A program made the position numbers and the translations under genes. The notes below the pieces were generated by a model. The model saw only the letters and a program-made list of their open reading frames with translations. It ran no database searches and was not told the DNA's origin. From the NCBI GenBank assembly GCA_963839475.1, contig CAWIVH010000013.1, forward strand, positions 434,001-498,000: DNA of 64,000 nt. The letters are read 5' to 3'. Source of the DNA: CAWIVH01 sp963839475. Lineage in GTDB: Bacteria; Acidobacteriota; UBA6911. Within the stretch, counting starts at the first letter, position 1, and each line of letters opens with the position of its first letter. This document shows positions 26,474 through 36,280 of the stretch, piece after piece.

Positions 26474-28618
26474 TCACGGACGGGTCATGAACGTCCATTT
26501 CACGCCTGAATAGCGCCATTTTTTTCCATTAGGATCCATCGCAATCGTACCTTTCCACGCGCCTGCAGCATCGCGTGTGACCTCGATCCTGGTCCAGCAA
26601 AATTCTCCCTTTTCGTAATTGTAGGTTTCTCCGTCATCGTCATAAACCAGAATGCTGCCGGGCGATTCGCCGAAGTGTTTTGCCTCGAGGGAAACCACAT
26701 CGGCCGGACCCGGCGCCCATAGCCGCTCATCGATCATGGGGATAATCGCACCATCCTTCACGAGCAGCGGGATCCTCGAAAGCGGCGGTTCCACTTCGAG
26801 GGTCCCTCCTTCTCCCGCCAGGGCTCCAGTGTAAAAATCAAACCATCTGCCTGGCGGCAGTACAATTTTCCGGCTTTTCGCTCCAGGCGCGATCGGTGCA
26901 ACCAGAAGGGCATCGCCCACCATAAACTGGTCCTTCACCGCTCCCATCCGTCCGGTTTCGCCGGGATTTGCGGCTCTATCCAACCGGCCCGTGCTCTCCA
27001 GGAGCGGCAACGCGCGGACGACTGGGGTGCCCTGGAAATGATACTGGGCGAAGGTTGTGTACCAGTAAGGCAATAGGCGCATGCGCAACGCGATAGCGTC
27101 CCGGATGTAAGGGAAGACAGCTGCGTGGGTCCAGAGCTTGACGTTGGTTGCCCACCCGTTGAACAACGCCAGCGGCGAGAAGCAGACCGCCTGAGTGCGG
27201 CGGAGCATATCCTCGCCATCTCCGCCGCGAACCTCGGGGGACCATAGCGCTCCGGCAAAGGAGCTGTTGACGACCGCGGTTATGTATTCGTCAAAGGCGT
27301 AATTGTCATTGTAAATGACGAAGGGAAGCGGTGAAGCCCCAGCGTTCGTGCCGCGAACCATTCCGAACGTGCGCTGGTTGTGTTTACGATAGGCATCGAC
27401 AATGAGTTTTTGCAGCAGCAGCCCATAAGTCTGCCGCAGCTGCTCGGCATCGTTTCCCGAAGGGAAAACGGCGAGATCGGGCCAGAGCCATTGGTCGTAC
27501 CCGTCGACCTCATCGATTTTGAAGCCTCCGAGAGCCGCAGGGTTGAGACCGATGATTTTATCCTCGAGATGCTGCCTGAACAGTCGGCCGGCTTCGGGCA
27601 TCGAGTAATCCGGGACAATTCCGTTCCAGACTAGATGTGAGCCGGCATAGGGCAGGAGTTGCGCATAAAGCGGGGCTTTGGGCGAAATATAGGGATTGAA
27701 CCACAGGTTCGCGCGCACGTGCTGCTTTTCAAGCTCCGCGAGAAATCTGGAGGGATCCGCGAAACGGCGCTTGTCCCATTCCAAGGAGCAGGGATAGGCC
27801 TGGTCCTGCCACCCGGGCTCCAGTCCGAGCATGTCGAGAGGAATGCCGCGTGCGCGGAACTCTTCGATTTCATGGAGCGCGTCCTGATCCGAATACCCTG
27901 TTGGCGTCCGGGTCATATAGCCCAGGCCCCATTTAGGGGGCAGGGGACCTCCTCCATTCCAGAGGTTGTATCTTCGGACGGCGTCCATCGGCGAAGGTCC
28001 TCCGAACACAAAGATTTCGACCCCTTCCGCCGGCACCAGCGCTTCCAGGGAATCGGAGCGGGGCATGGAAGACCATCTTTTCCCTTCCGTCGTTCGATCG
28101 ATGACTGGCGGCTTCTCCTTCGCCGCCAGACGCACGCCGACTCCCACGTTGAAATTCAAATATCGGGATGAATTCACCAGGACGCCGTATCCCTTGCTCG
28201 AAACGTAAAAGGGAACCGGGGCATGCGTTCGTCCCGTGCGCCCGCCCCAATGATCGACGTGAAGCTGAAATGTCGAGCCTGTGCGGCCCAGGGTTTTGAA
28301 ATCCACTCCCAATCCGTATATTTCTTCGTCGGATGACAGCGGAAAGCGCAGCGCGATTTTGCCTTTCAGCAGCCGCGCCTCTACTTCAGAAGGGGGGAGA
28401 GGAAATTTTACGGACGGGAGTGATTTCAATCCTTGCATTCTCGGCAACGAGCCGGCTGCTTCCAGGAGCGTAAGGCTGTCGGGTTTTCCGACCGTGCTTC
28501 TCCAGACGCCGGGTGCTGCCTGCTCCCATTTCAATACGGTCCTGTTGTTATTTTGCGTCGTGGCGCTTCCACCCGTTAGTGCCAGAACTACACCCAGCTG
28601 GAAGGTCATTTTCAACAT
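26474..28618 (-). CDS. Glycoside hydrolase family 31 (alpha-glucosidase/xylosidase-like)
   Basis: A 714-residue GH31 enzyme with a probable N-terminal signal. The N-terminal beta-sandwich and the aglycone-site segment DEEIYGLGVDFKTLGRTGS are typical. The (beta/alpha)8 core includes PPKWGLGYM, the family's 'GIPLD...W' region as RGIPLDMLGLEPGWQDQAYP, and the nucleophile region GGFKIDEVDGYDQWL. The acid/base region reads SFAGALWSPEVRGG, where classical members have 'W(S/T)GD', so the general acid may be Glu rather than Asp. A beta-sandwich C-terminus follows. The chosen start (28618) gives the signal-like MLKMTFQLGVVLAL. It likely works on oligosaccharides outside the cytoplasm. Confidence 0.88.
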   Translation of the reverse strand: MLKMTFQLGVVLALTGGSATTQNNNRTVLKWEQAAPGVWRSTVGKPDSLTLLEAAGSLPRMQGLKSLPSVKFPLPPSEVEARLLKGKIALRFPLSSDEEIYGLGVDFKTLGRTGSTFQLHVDHWGGRTGRTHAPVPFYVSSKGYGVLVNSSRYLNFNVGVGVRLAAKEKPPVIDRTTEGKRWSSMPRSDSLEALVPAEGVEIFVFGGPSPMDAVRRYNLWNGGGPLPPKWGLGYMTRTPTGYSDQDALHEIEEFRARGIPLDMLGLEPGWQDQAYPCSLEWDKRRFADPSRFLAELEKQHVRANLWFNPYISPKAPLYAQLLPYAGSHLVWNGIVPDYSMPEAGRLFRQHLEDKIIGLNPAALGGFKIDEVDGYDQWLWPDLAVFPSGNDAEQLRQTYGLLLQKLIVDAYRKHNQRTFGMVRGTNAGASPLPFVIYNDNYAFDEYITAVVNSSFAGALWSPEVRGGDGEDMLRRTQAVCFSPLALFNGWATNVKLWTHAAVFPYIRDAIALRMRLLPYWYTTFAQYHFQGTPVVRALPLLESTGRLDRAANPGETGRMGAVKDQFMVGDALLVAPIAPGAKSRKIVLPPGRWFDFYTGALAGEGGTLEVEPPLSRIPLLVKDGAIIPMIDERLWAPGPADVVSLEAKHFGESPGSILVYDDDGETYNYEKGEFCWTRIEVTRDAAGAWKGTIAMDPNGKKWRYSGVKWTFMTRP

Positions 28619-28798
28619 TCGAGTCGCTCCCGGGCACTTTTCTACTGCCTGACAAACGAGAGGGCAAGTGAAAACTCCAGAGTCGGGTCGGGGCGCTCTC
28701 AAGGCGTGGATCCGCTCCAATGAACCCCCATGGGACAATACCTGATGCAGAGAATCGGATTCAGCGATCCCTGCTCCAACCTGGGGGATTGGTTGGGT

Positions 28799-29287
28799 CT
28801 ATTCGGCGATGCTTTTCGCCATCCAGCGGACAATGTCCGACCGGCTGACCATTCCGACCAGGCGCCCGTCTTCAACAACCGGGATCGGATTGACCTGCTT
28901 CCCCACCATCAATTCAGCCAGATCCTCGATGTTGGCCCCCGCCGATACGCTCACTGCTTTCTCGGACATGATTTCGCCGGCTGTGAGACCGAGCATGTGA
29001 TGGAGCCGCTCTTTGATGTGTCCCGGGGTTTCAAAATAGATGGTCGCGTTCAGCAGGGTGAAGAAGGCAGGCAGCTTGAAACGGGTGTTCCGGACCACCA
29101 TGTCCAGCTCGGTGACGACCCCAAGCACCCGGTCCTGTTCGTCCACGACCGGTACTCCGCTGATACGGTGCTGGGACATGAGGAGGGCTATTTCACTGAC
29201 GCTGGCGTCCTGTGTCACCTTGACGATGCTACGGGTCATGATGTCGCGCACGAAGTATTGATTAGGTTCAGGAATAATCGTTTCCAT
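28799..29287 (-). CDS. CBS domain-pair protein
   Basis: A 162-residue protein made of two CBS motifs: residues about 13-63 (VRDIMTRSIVKVTQDASVSE ... GVPVVDEQDRVLGVVTELDM) and about 105-155 (AGEIMSEKAVSVSAGANIED ... PIPVVEDGRLVGMVSRSDIV). A 40-residue aromatic-rich insert lies between them. CBS pairs bind adenine nucleotides or SAM and regulate partner proteins. It follows the binding-protein gene by 33 bases on the same strand, in the operon with the hybrid kinase. The start was moved to the ATG at 29287 after GGAGG. No catalytic domain is attached, so it must act through a partner. Confidence 0.88.
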   Translation of the reverse strand: METIIPEPNQYFVRDIMTRSIVKVTQDASVSEIALLMSQHRISGVPVVDEQDRVLGVVTELDMVVRNTRFKLPAFFTLLNATIYFETPGHIKERLHHMLGLTAGEIMSEKAVSVSAGANIEDLAELMVGKQVNPIPVVEDGRLVGMVSRSDIVRWMAKSIAE

Positions 29288-29320
29288 GGTTGGCCTCCAT
29301 GTGGATTTGAAGTCCAAGCT

Positions 29321-30484
29321 CTATTTATGGCTATGGGGATCTTCTTCCAAATGCACCTGCAGAGCTTTTATGATCCGGAAGCGACCCTCTCGAATCTCCG
29401 AGATGTAGAAGGAACGCCGCGCGTCGTGATCCGGCCCCAAAATGTAGGGCCCGCCGACTCCCCGGATCGGAATTTTCTTCTGGATCAGGAGGTCGAGATA
29501 GGATTTCACTCCATCCCGGGTGAAACCGCCTGCGGCGATGGCATCGCGCATTAAATATATCGCATCGTAGGCAAAAGCCTGGGCATAATCCGGCTCAACC
29601 CCGGCGAATGCCCGATAGGTTTGCATGAACTTCTTGGTTTGTGGCTCCCCGGATTCCAGATTAAAAAACTGCGAGACCCTGATCCCTTCAGCAAATTTAG
29701 GATTTTCCGAAATGAATCGCTGCTGGGCGAGGTTATCGCAGCCGAGCATATCAGCCTCTAGTCCGGCCTCCCGAGCGGCTCTTATTGTCCAATTCGCGGC
29801 GGGGACGCGCTGGAACAACGCAATCAAATCGGGTTGCCCGTTCTTTTTCAAATTTGCCAGGACTGACTTGATGTGTTCCTGATCGTCCGGTTGAAGTGTG
29901 TTGCGGTGCATGACACTTGCTACGATCTCAGCCCCCAGATTTCTCGCCTGTTTTTCATAAAACCGCGCCAGCACCCGGCCATAATCATCGTTGACGAAAA
30001 AAACCGCGATCCGGTGCTTCCCCCATTCTTTCACGGAGTAATTCGCAAGGACTGGGCCCTGTTCCGAATCGGACAGGCATAGCCGGTAAGTCCAGGCGCC
30101 GATGTTGGTAATGGAAGGGTTTGTGGCGATGGTTACTATCTGAGGGATTCTTTGGCGGTTATAGATGGCCGATGCCGTCAATGTCGTTGCGCTGTCATTG
30201 TGTCCTATAACTGCCAGCAGATCTTTTTGAGTCGCGAATCGCTGCGCCCAGTCGAGAACCGTGGGCGGATTATAGGGGCTATCGACGGCATTCCAATCCA
30301 TGCCTATCAGCTCGAGGGGGACACCGGCAATACCTCCAGCATCGTTGATCTCCTTGGCCGCAAGCGTGACGCCGAAATGAGCGTTTGTCGTGAGGCCAAT
30401 GCCCAAAATTACCTTGGGTGGCCGGCTCCGGCAGGCAGCCGCCAATACGATCAGGATTCCCAGAGCTTTCAGGAGGCGTTTCAT
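29321..30484 (-). CDS. Periplasmic ligand-binding lipoprotein (branched-chain amino acid-type)
   Basis: A 387-residue ABC-type periplasmic binding protein of the Leu/Ile/Val receptor family (type I fold). The N-terminus has a signal ending in the lipobox LAAAC (Cys near residue 18). The core shows LGIGLTTNAHFGVTLAAKEIND, LLAVIGHNDSATTLTASAIYNRQ, VFFVNDDYGRVLARFYEKQA and the later PDYAQAFAYDAIYLMRDA, all typical. No ABC permease or ATPase lies beside it. Instead its start overlaps the stop of a membrane hybrid kinase by 4 bases (ATGA), so it is probably the extracytoplasmic ligand sensor for that kinase rather than a transport component. The ligand cannot be deduced. Confidence 0.9.
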   Translation of the reverse strand: MKRLLKALGILIVLAAACRSRPPKVILGIGLTTNAHFGVTLAAKEINDAGGIAGVPLELIGMDWNAVDSPYNPPTVLDWAQRFATQKDLLAVIGHNDSATTLTASAIYNRQRIPQIVTIATNPSITNIGAWTYRLCLSDSEQGPVLANYSVKEWGKHRIAVFFVNDDYGRVLARFYEKQARNLGAEIVASVMHRNTLQPDDQEHIKSVLANLKKNGQPDLIALFQRVPAANWTIRAAREAGLEADMLGCDNLAQQRFISENPKFAEGIRVSQFFNLESGEPQTKKFMQTYRAFAGVEPDYAQAFAYDAIYLMRDAIAAGGFTRDGVKSYLDLLIQKKIPIRGVGGPYILGPDHDARRSFYISEIREGRFRIIKALQVHLEEDPHSHK

Positions 30485-32439
30485 CCGGGAAGTCCTCCGG
30501 ATTCGAGGAGCTGGTGGACGGCCTGCTCATATTCCGCTAATCGGAACGGTTTGTTGATGCGTGCCACTTTCGTTTTGAGAAAAAATTCATCGAGGTTCAG
30601 CCCCATCAGGTCACCCGAGGCGAACAGGAAACGCTTTGCGAGTTCGGGCTTGTTTTCCTGGACCCATTCGAAAAGCTGCACGCCGTCCACAGATCCGGGC
30701 ATTCGCACATCGGAAATGATGATATCCGGGTCGTGATCCTGCAGATATTGCAGTGCTTCGTCACCCGTCTCCACACCCTTCGCATCGATCCCCATTTTCA
30801 CGAGATACGAGACCTGGAGCTGCATTAGCTTCTTCTCGTCATCCACCACGAGTGCGCGCCGTTTTGCGGATTGAAGGGGCGCTGCAATCGGTGCGATATC
30901 GCGAGTGGGGGGCGCATTCAATACTTCAGGGTTTCCAATGGGGAGGGTGACCGTTACTTCAGCGCCCATTTCCCAATTCCTTGCCACGATTTCTCCCCGG
31001 TGCTCCCGGACTATTCCGTAACAAACGCTGAGTCCCAGGCCGGTTCCCTTGCCGACTTCCTTGGTGGTATAGAACGGATCGAAGGCTTTGTCCGGATGGC
31101 GGAAACCGGGCCCGTTGTCACGCATCTCGAGGATTATTTTGTCCCCCTGAATCATGGTGCGCACCCAGATGGTCCCGCCGCGATCCGCTTCCCGAATGGC
31201 GTCGTGAGCATTGTTGAGCAGGTTCAGCAGCACCTGCTGGATTTTTTGTTCATCTGCGCAAATGATCGGGTTGCCCGGATCGAAATCACGAATCAGCCTG
31301 ATATTCCTGGTTTCAAGCTCGTACTCTCGCAGTCGCAGCACCTGTTCGACGGAATCGTTGATGGTCACGGCTTTAAGGCTGGGCTCCTGTCGGCGGGAGA
31401 ACTGCAGCAGGTTGGCTACGATTCGTCGGCAGCGCTCGGCCTGCGAGTCCACGTCCTTGATGAGTTCCAGGGATCGGGCGGTGTTCCCGGCGTCTATTTC
31501 CATTTTTGCGAGCTCGGTGAATCCCATAATTGTCGTGAGCGGGTTGTTAAGTTCGTGTGCGACACCACTTACCAGTTGACCGACAGCCGACATTTTTTCC
31601 GCCTGGATCAATTGCCGCTGCATCAGCCGGAGCTCACTGGTTCGTTCCTCGATCTTCTTTTCCAGATTTGCATAACTTTCCGCGAGCGATTCGGCCATAA
31701 AATTGAAACCTTGCGTCAATTGGCCGAATTCATCCATTCGGCTGCCGGGGGCGCGCGCAGCAAAATCTCCTCGCCTGATCCGGTCTGACGCTTCGAGAAT
31801 CGCAAGAATCGGCCTGAGAATCCGCTGTCGAATCAGCAGGGTGGAAACACCCAGAAATATCAGGAATGCCGCCGAGAAGGCGAGGACCGCCAGGTATCCG
31901 AACCGCGCGGTTCTTTTGAGGGCGTCGAGCACGGCGCGAAGTTTTTCGGTTTGAAGGTCGTTCATCTTCTGAAATTCATCGCGCATTTCCCCTTCCAGCT
32001 GGGCGAGCTGAATCAGGAGCACACCGGCCCTCTCTCGACTCCCTGCATTCAGCTGGTCGAAGATCCTCGCGGACACGATGCTCCACTCGGACTGCATGGC
32101 TTTGGCCGATTCGACGCTCAAACGCTCCTGTTCTCCAATATCGAGCTTGAGATATTCCGTATATTTTTGGCCCAACGAATAATTGAGAGCCCTGAACCGT
32201 TCGGGGAAAAGCGGGTCGATGCTTCCGAACTGCTGGCGGAGATCCTGGCTTTGCTCGGCATTGCCGCTCGCCAGTTCCTGGCTTAAAGTGGCTGTGCGCT
32301 TCAGGCTTTCCACGAGCCTTGTGCCGTCGGCAGTCAGGGTGGAATACTGGTAGGTCAGACCCAATGCGAACAATATCACCAGCAGAAAAGCCACCAGCAG
32401 AATGACGAAAAAATGCCGCGTTATCGTCATAGCGCCCAA
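30481..32439 (-). CDS. Hybrid sensor histidine kinase with receiver domain
   Basis: A 652-residue membrane kinase. Two hydrophobic spans (about residues 9-30 and 182-203) flank a ~150-residue periplasmic part, predicted helical. A HAMP domain follows (about 203-255), then a short coiled coil. The dimerisation/phosphotransfer box MSAVGQLVSGVAHELNNP carries the phospho-accepting His at 295. The ATP-binding domain has NLLNNAHDAI, DNGPGF and GTGLGLSVCYG. A C-terminal receiver domain begins near residue 530, with the DD pair and the phospho-accepting Asp near residue 577. No separate DNA-binding regulator lies beside it. It leads an operon with the binding lipoprotein and CBS protein, a layout that suggests ligand sensing through the binding protein. 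Confidence 0.92.
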   Translation of the reverse strand: MGAMTITRHFFVILLVAFLLVILFALGLTYQYSTLTADGTRLVESLKRTATLSQELASGNAEQSQDLRQQFGSIDPLFPERFRALNYSLGQKYTEYLKLDIGEQERLSVESAKAMQSEWSIVSARIFDQLNAGSRERAGVLLIQLAQLEGEMRDEFQKMNDLQTEKLRAVLDALKRTARFGYLAVLAFSAAFLIFLGVSTLLIRQRILRPILAILEASDRIRRGDFAARAPGSRMDEFGQLTQGFNFMAESLAESYANLEKKIEERTSELRLMQRQLIQAEKMSAVGQLVSGVAHELNNPLTTIMGFTELAKMEIDAGNTARSLELIKDVDSQAERCRRIVANLLQFSRRQEPSLKAVTINDSVEQVLRLREYELETRNIRLIRDFDPGNPIICADEQKIQQVLLNLLNNAHDAIREADRGGTIWVRTMIQGDKIILEMRDNGPGFRHPDKAFDPFYTTKEVGKGTGLGLSVCYGIVREHRGEIVARNWEMGAEVTVTLPIGNPEVLNAPPTRDIAPIAAPLQSAKRRALVVDDEKKLMQLQVSYLVKMGIDAKGVETGDEALQYLQDHDPDIIISDVRMPGSVDGVQLFEWVQENKPELAKRFLFASGDLMGLNLDEFFLKTKVARINKPFRLAEYEQAVHQLLESGGLPG

Positions 32440-32710
32440 CTATGCATTCATGCTCGCAAATGAGTCGAAGATTACCTTGATCAACACCGTTCGCCGACAT
32501 TATCTAATTCAAGGACCCCGTGTACAACCATCAAATGGAGGAAGGACGCTATATGAGGCGGGTTTTCACGCCAAAAATACAGTAGCATGTTCCGGATCGG
32601 ATCAGCTCCGTAGATACGACGGAGAACGGTCGCGTAAACACGTGGATATCCCATAATGAAATTGAGGCGGCTTGCGGCACAGCGGCATAGCTGCAAAGAG
32701 GTAGGGCTTC

Positions 32711-33976
32711 GTGACTGAAGAACCACTGGAGGAGCGGACGAGCGGTACCGCGACGCATACGCTCGGGATAAGGGGCGAGCCGGGGCCATACCGGTTTGGG
32801 ATCGCCAGCCTCTTGTTCTTAAGCTATTTTGTTTTTGGCATGTCGTGGATCGGTTACTCGCCGTTCTTGAAGAACATACAATCGCAGTTTGGACTGGATT
32901 ACGCGAAAACCGGGCTCGTTATCTCCTCCGTATCCTTCGCAAAAATATTCGTTCCCTTCGTGGCAGGGTGGATGGCCGTACGGTTCGGAGTGAATCGGGC
33001 AATCCTGATCGGCAACGTTTGCATCCTTGCCAGCCTTTACTCTCCATTTGCCGGCGAATTCTCCGGGCTGATCGGGTCACGCCTGCTGTTTGGGGTCGGA
33101 GGAGCCGTAGTCGTGACCTTGATGGGGCCGGCACTTCTACAGTGGTTTTCCCGGCGGGAACTGCCCCTGGTAAACGGGTTCATGTGGATCGCGGTGAATT
33201 CGGGAATCAGCTTGTCGCTGTTTGTCACGATTCCTTTGGCGGCGCGATTCGGACGCCTGAACGTGCTGCTGGGATATGCGTTATTCAGCGCGGCTGTGAC
33301 GCTCTGCTGGCTCGTATTCGGGAAGGATCGCGTGCCGGCCTCGCATGGGCTCGGGGAGAGGCCGAGTTATGGGGAAATCTTCGGCATGAAAGAGGCCTGG
33401 TGGCTGACCCTGGCCGCCGCCGGACCGCTTTGCGTGTACCTGGTATTCAATACGTGGCTTCCGACTTTTTACAGGGAGTCTTTAGGATTAGAGGCGGCCA
33501 AAGCGGCACAACTGACCGGTCTTGCCAATATGGTCGGCATTCCGGCATCCATCCTCAGCGGTGTGCTCACCCAGCGGACAGGTGCCAGGAGGCCTTTCAT
33601 CATGGCTTCCGGACTTCTGACCGGTACGTCGGCGTTCGGGCTCTTCATGACGAACAACGTTTATGTATTGTCGGCCAGTGCCGTGATATTCGGCTTTGGG
33701 CTTTTCTTCTGGCTTGCACCACTGACTACGTTCGCGATGGAAATCCCCGGGATCACTCCACAAAAGCTGGCGATGCTCGTTGGCATGTTCCTTAGCGCCG
33801 GGTACATGCTGGCATTTCTAGCGCCGCTCGCTGTAGGCTCACTGCGCGACACGACGGGAAGTTTTATTCCTGGATTTGTATTGTTTTCGCTCTTCTCATT
33901 CTCTTCTTTCTTTGGGGGGGTGATGCTGAAGGAGCCGGTCAGACGATCAAATTTCCAGCGGAGAAAGAATAGATAG
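32711..33976 (+). CDS. Major facilitator superfamily transporter
   Basis: A 421-residue polytopic membrane protein with about 12 predicted spans. The N-terminal half shows the family motif region around AGWMAVRFGVNRAI, and the glycine-rich third segment SRLLFGVGGAVVVTLMGPALLQWF. The two halves are joined by a polar loop near residue 205-220. Overall pattern suggests the cyanate/nitrate-nitrite-type (CynX/NarK-like) or oxalate/formate-like branch, but no substrate motif is certain. A GTG start at 32711 follows an AAGAGGTAGG site. It diverges from the hybrid kinase gene, with 270 bases for promoters between them. Confidence 0.87.
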   Translation: MTEEPLEERTSGTATHTLGIRGEPGPYRFGIASLLFLSYFVFGMSWIGYSPFLKNIQSQFGLDYAKTGLVISSVSFAKIFVPFVAGWMAVRFGVNRAILIGNVCILASLYSPFAGEFSGLIGSRLLFGVGGAVVVTLMGPALLQWFSRRELPLVNGFMWIAVNSGISLSLFVTIPLAARFGRLNVLLGYALFSAAVTLCWLVFGKDRVPASHGLGERPSYGEIFGMKEAWWLTLAAAGPLCVYLVFNTWLPTFYRESLGLEAAKAAQLTGLANMVGIPASILSGVLTQRTGARRPFIMASGLLTGTSAFGLFMTNNVYVLSASAVIFGFGLFFWLAPLTTFAMEIPGITPQKLAMLVGMFLSAGYMLAFLAPLAVGSLRDTTGSFIPGFVLFSLFSFSSFFGGVMLKEPVRRSNFQRRKNR

Positions 33977-34111
33977 GCACATTCCCGATCCATGAATGAG
34001 GCTGTTTTGTTATGGATGGGGATGAATAGGGGCGAGCCCCAATTGAGGATTTGCCGGTTTTTCGCCGCGCAATTAAGTATATTAAGGAAGATCTTCGAGG
34101 AGCGTAAACCG

Positions 34112-34474
34112 ATGGTGTCTGGACAGGACGAATTCATGGCCCAATTGCGCCGGGAGAGGGATATCCGGATGCGGGGCTACAGAGAACAGGCGCTCAAATT
34201 GTTTCCCGCTGTTTGCGGTCGGTGCGGCCGCGAGTTTGAAGGCAAAAGGCTGAGGGAGCTGACGGTCCATCACAAGGATCACGACCACGATAACAATCCC
34301 AAAGACGGCAGCAACTGGGAGTTGCTTTGCATGTACTGCCACGACAACGAGCATGAACGTCACGCCGCCGCCGATTGGTCGGAAGGCCCTGTCGCATCCG
34401 GACAGCAGAAAACCGTCTCAACCTTCAAGCCATTCGAAGCGCTCCAATCTCTCCTAAACAAAAAGCCAAAATAG
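34112..34474 (+). CDS. HNH nuclease family protein, YajD-like
   Basis: A 120-residue protein with an HNH nuclease core resembling E. coli YajD. Zinc ligands appear as CGRCGREF (Cys pair) and CMYC (second pair), and the catalytic region as LTVHHKDHDHDNNPKDGSNWELLC with the His pair and Asn typical of HNH. The C-terminal tail is Ser/Lys rich. The frame is open upstream, but the ATG at 34112 is preceded by GAGGAG and gives the family start. YajD-like proteins have no settled role; DNA repair or restriction is possible. It stands alone between an MFS gene and a convergent DUF481 gene. Confidence 0.85.
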   Translation: MVSGQDEFMAQLRRERDIRMRGYREQALKLFPAVCGRCGREFEGKRLRELTVHHKDHDHDNNPKDGSNWELLCMYCHDNEHERHAAADWSEGPVASGQQKTVSTFKPFEALQSLLNKKPK

Positions 34475-34734
34475 AACATTGCACTCTGCTTTGCCTCCTG
34501 GACCGCATGCGCCGCTTGAGATCCGCAAGCCGGTTCTGATGGAGATCATTCCAATGCCAGGCGAGGGAATCCACGATTCGAGCTTGACCGCTGGGAACCT
34601 GGTGCTTTTGAGAACCGCTGATTTTTTGAAGCACAGCTTCGTAGGGGACTGATCGGACCATTTCTCGGCGACAGGGCATTATCGATTCCAGCGAGTTGCC
34701 CAAGTTCCTCCGCCCATCCGAATTGCGGCAACTC

Positions 34735-35784
34735 TTACTTCCTGAACGACCAGCTGATGCCTGTGGTAAATCCATAGTCGTTCTTCGTGGCGCCTTCCGA
34801 TGGGGGCTTGCTGTCGTAACTGTCGTAGAAGGTTAGGGTGATAAAGAAATCCTTGAGAACCTCGACACGCATCTTCGAGTTGAACTCCAAACGACGACGG
34901 CCTAGGGTCGTAAAGTTGGGCATATATGCGAATTGGTTGGTCAGGTCATACTTCGGCGAGTAGAGCTTGAAGAATTGGGCGCTGATCCCGATGTATCCCT
35001 CCGCGTTGTATACCAAATCCTGGCCGTAATAACTCTCACGAGTAAAGGATCCGGCACCAATCGCCGTAACCAGAGCCCTATTGCTTTGCACTATCCTATA
35101 GCCGGGCCCGGCAAGAAATGAACCCCGGCGGTCCAGTTGCAGCTCGATGTTATGTTCATAGCTTGCCTGAGAATATGCGAGCCACTTCCCGGTAAAGTAC
35201 CTGGTGCCGGCGATACTCACGAATTGCCGGTTCGCGGTCCTTTCTCCGTCCGTAGAGCCGAGTGTCGAGCTGTAATTGAGCTCAGCCGAGTATCGTTCGG
35301 TGCGATAAACAACATCTCCCGCGAAGTTGAACTGCCTGATGCCGCTGGCTTTGCTAAAACTGGAACCGGAATCCACGGAGCCGGAAAAACGCTTCCACCG
35401 GCTGCCCCCAAGTTCTTGCATTTGCACAACCGCCAGATGCTCAAGGTTCTCCGCCGGCGCCGGTCCCTCGACCTTCACACGCCCGTTATCGGTTGCTGCC
35501 CGCAGACTGCCGACATAGATTTGCCCCGTGGTGTCCTGAACCGTAAAGAGATACTTGGTCGTGATCTTGTCGACATCCGGCCATTTGATATCGACCGTGC
35601 CCATCGAATCGGTTTTTACGGTGAGCATGCCCCGCGAAAGGCTCTTGACTTCGCAGGTTATGCGATCTCCGTTTTTCAGGATCACGATGTCGGTTTTTTC
35701 ACGCGCCGACACAGGCGGGGCGATATAGGCACCCGTGAAAACAACGCAACACCAGATCAGGAACAACCGCTTGCTATGAATCAT
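34735..35784 (-). CDS. DUF481 family outer-membrane beta-barrel-like protein
   Basis: A 349-residue protein with a signal peptide (about 1-27, ending PVSAR). Residues 30-70 hold the N-terminal module typical of DUF481 proteins: DIVILKNGDRITCEVKSLSRGML followed by VDIKWPDVDKI. The remaining ~230 residues have repeated alternating beta strands, such as AGDVVYRTERYSAELNYSS, YEHNIELQLDRRG and KDFFITLTFYDSYDSK. They end in an aromatic residue pattern (ISWSFRK) close to the C-terminal signature of outer-membrane barrels. DUF481 proteins are thought to sit in the outer membrane; function is unknown. The ATG at 35784 is preceded by AGGGAGG. Confidence 0.86.
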   Translation of the reverse strand: MIHSKRLFLIWCCVVFTGAYIAPPVSAREKTDIVILKNGDRITCEVKSLSRGMLTVKTDSMGTVDIKWPDVDKITTKYLFTVQDTTGQIYVGSLRAATDNGRVKVEGPAPAENLEHLAVVQMQELGGSRWKRFSGSVDSGSSFSKASGIRQFNFAGDVVYRTERYSAELNYSSTLGSTDGERTANRQFVSIAGTRYFTGKWLAYSQASYEHNIELQLDRRGSFLAGPGYRIVQSNRALVTAIGAGSFTRESYYGQDLVYNAEGYIGISAQFFKLYSPKYDLTNQFAYMPNFTTLGRRRLEFNSKMRVEVLKDFFITLTFYDSYDSKPPSEGATKNDYGFTTGISWSFRK

Positions 35785-36280
35785 CTTGCCTCCCTGACCT
35801 TCTTCCATACCCATAAGATAGCCCAATCTAACCGGAGGTGTTTAGGGCGGCCGAGCATAGCCTCCATCAGCAGGAATCGCGAATCAGTGCCTACCAGAGA
35901 AGGGGTACGTTCCATGGACTTGCCGCACCGTCTTTGGGAGCAAGGAGTTGGTGCGCCCAGAAGACGTTGAGCCTGAAACCCTCTTCCCAGAAAGCCTAAG
36001 AGTACCATTGATAATATTGACTTTAAATGATTTACAGGCGCAGAACCATGCAAGATTTACCAGCAAAAGCGGTTATTCCGCTCCCCTTACGCACCCGACA
36101 AAAAAACCGGGTTACATATTCACCTTCCCAGCGTATTTACGTTAAGGCCGACGGCGCTGTTCAGGGATGGTGCGGCAGGGGCGTTTCATCGGTGTAAAAC
36201 CGGGATTTATTCTGTGACCGAAAATCACATGCGTTTCATAGCCGAATTGGAAAGATAGGTTATTGTATTGAAAGGGCATT
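35785..36280. other. Divergent intergenic region
   Basis: About 500 bases between the DUF481 gene and the esterase, which point away from one another. The AT-rich part from 36000 to 36280 probably holds the esterase promoter. No RNA gene or repeat stands out. Confidence 0.45.

Noticed and set aside
32845..33795. A 316-residue frame inside the MFS transporter
   Set aside because: Arg-rich out-of-frame translation of the transporter gene without features.
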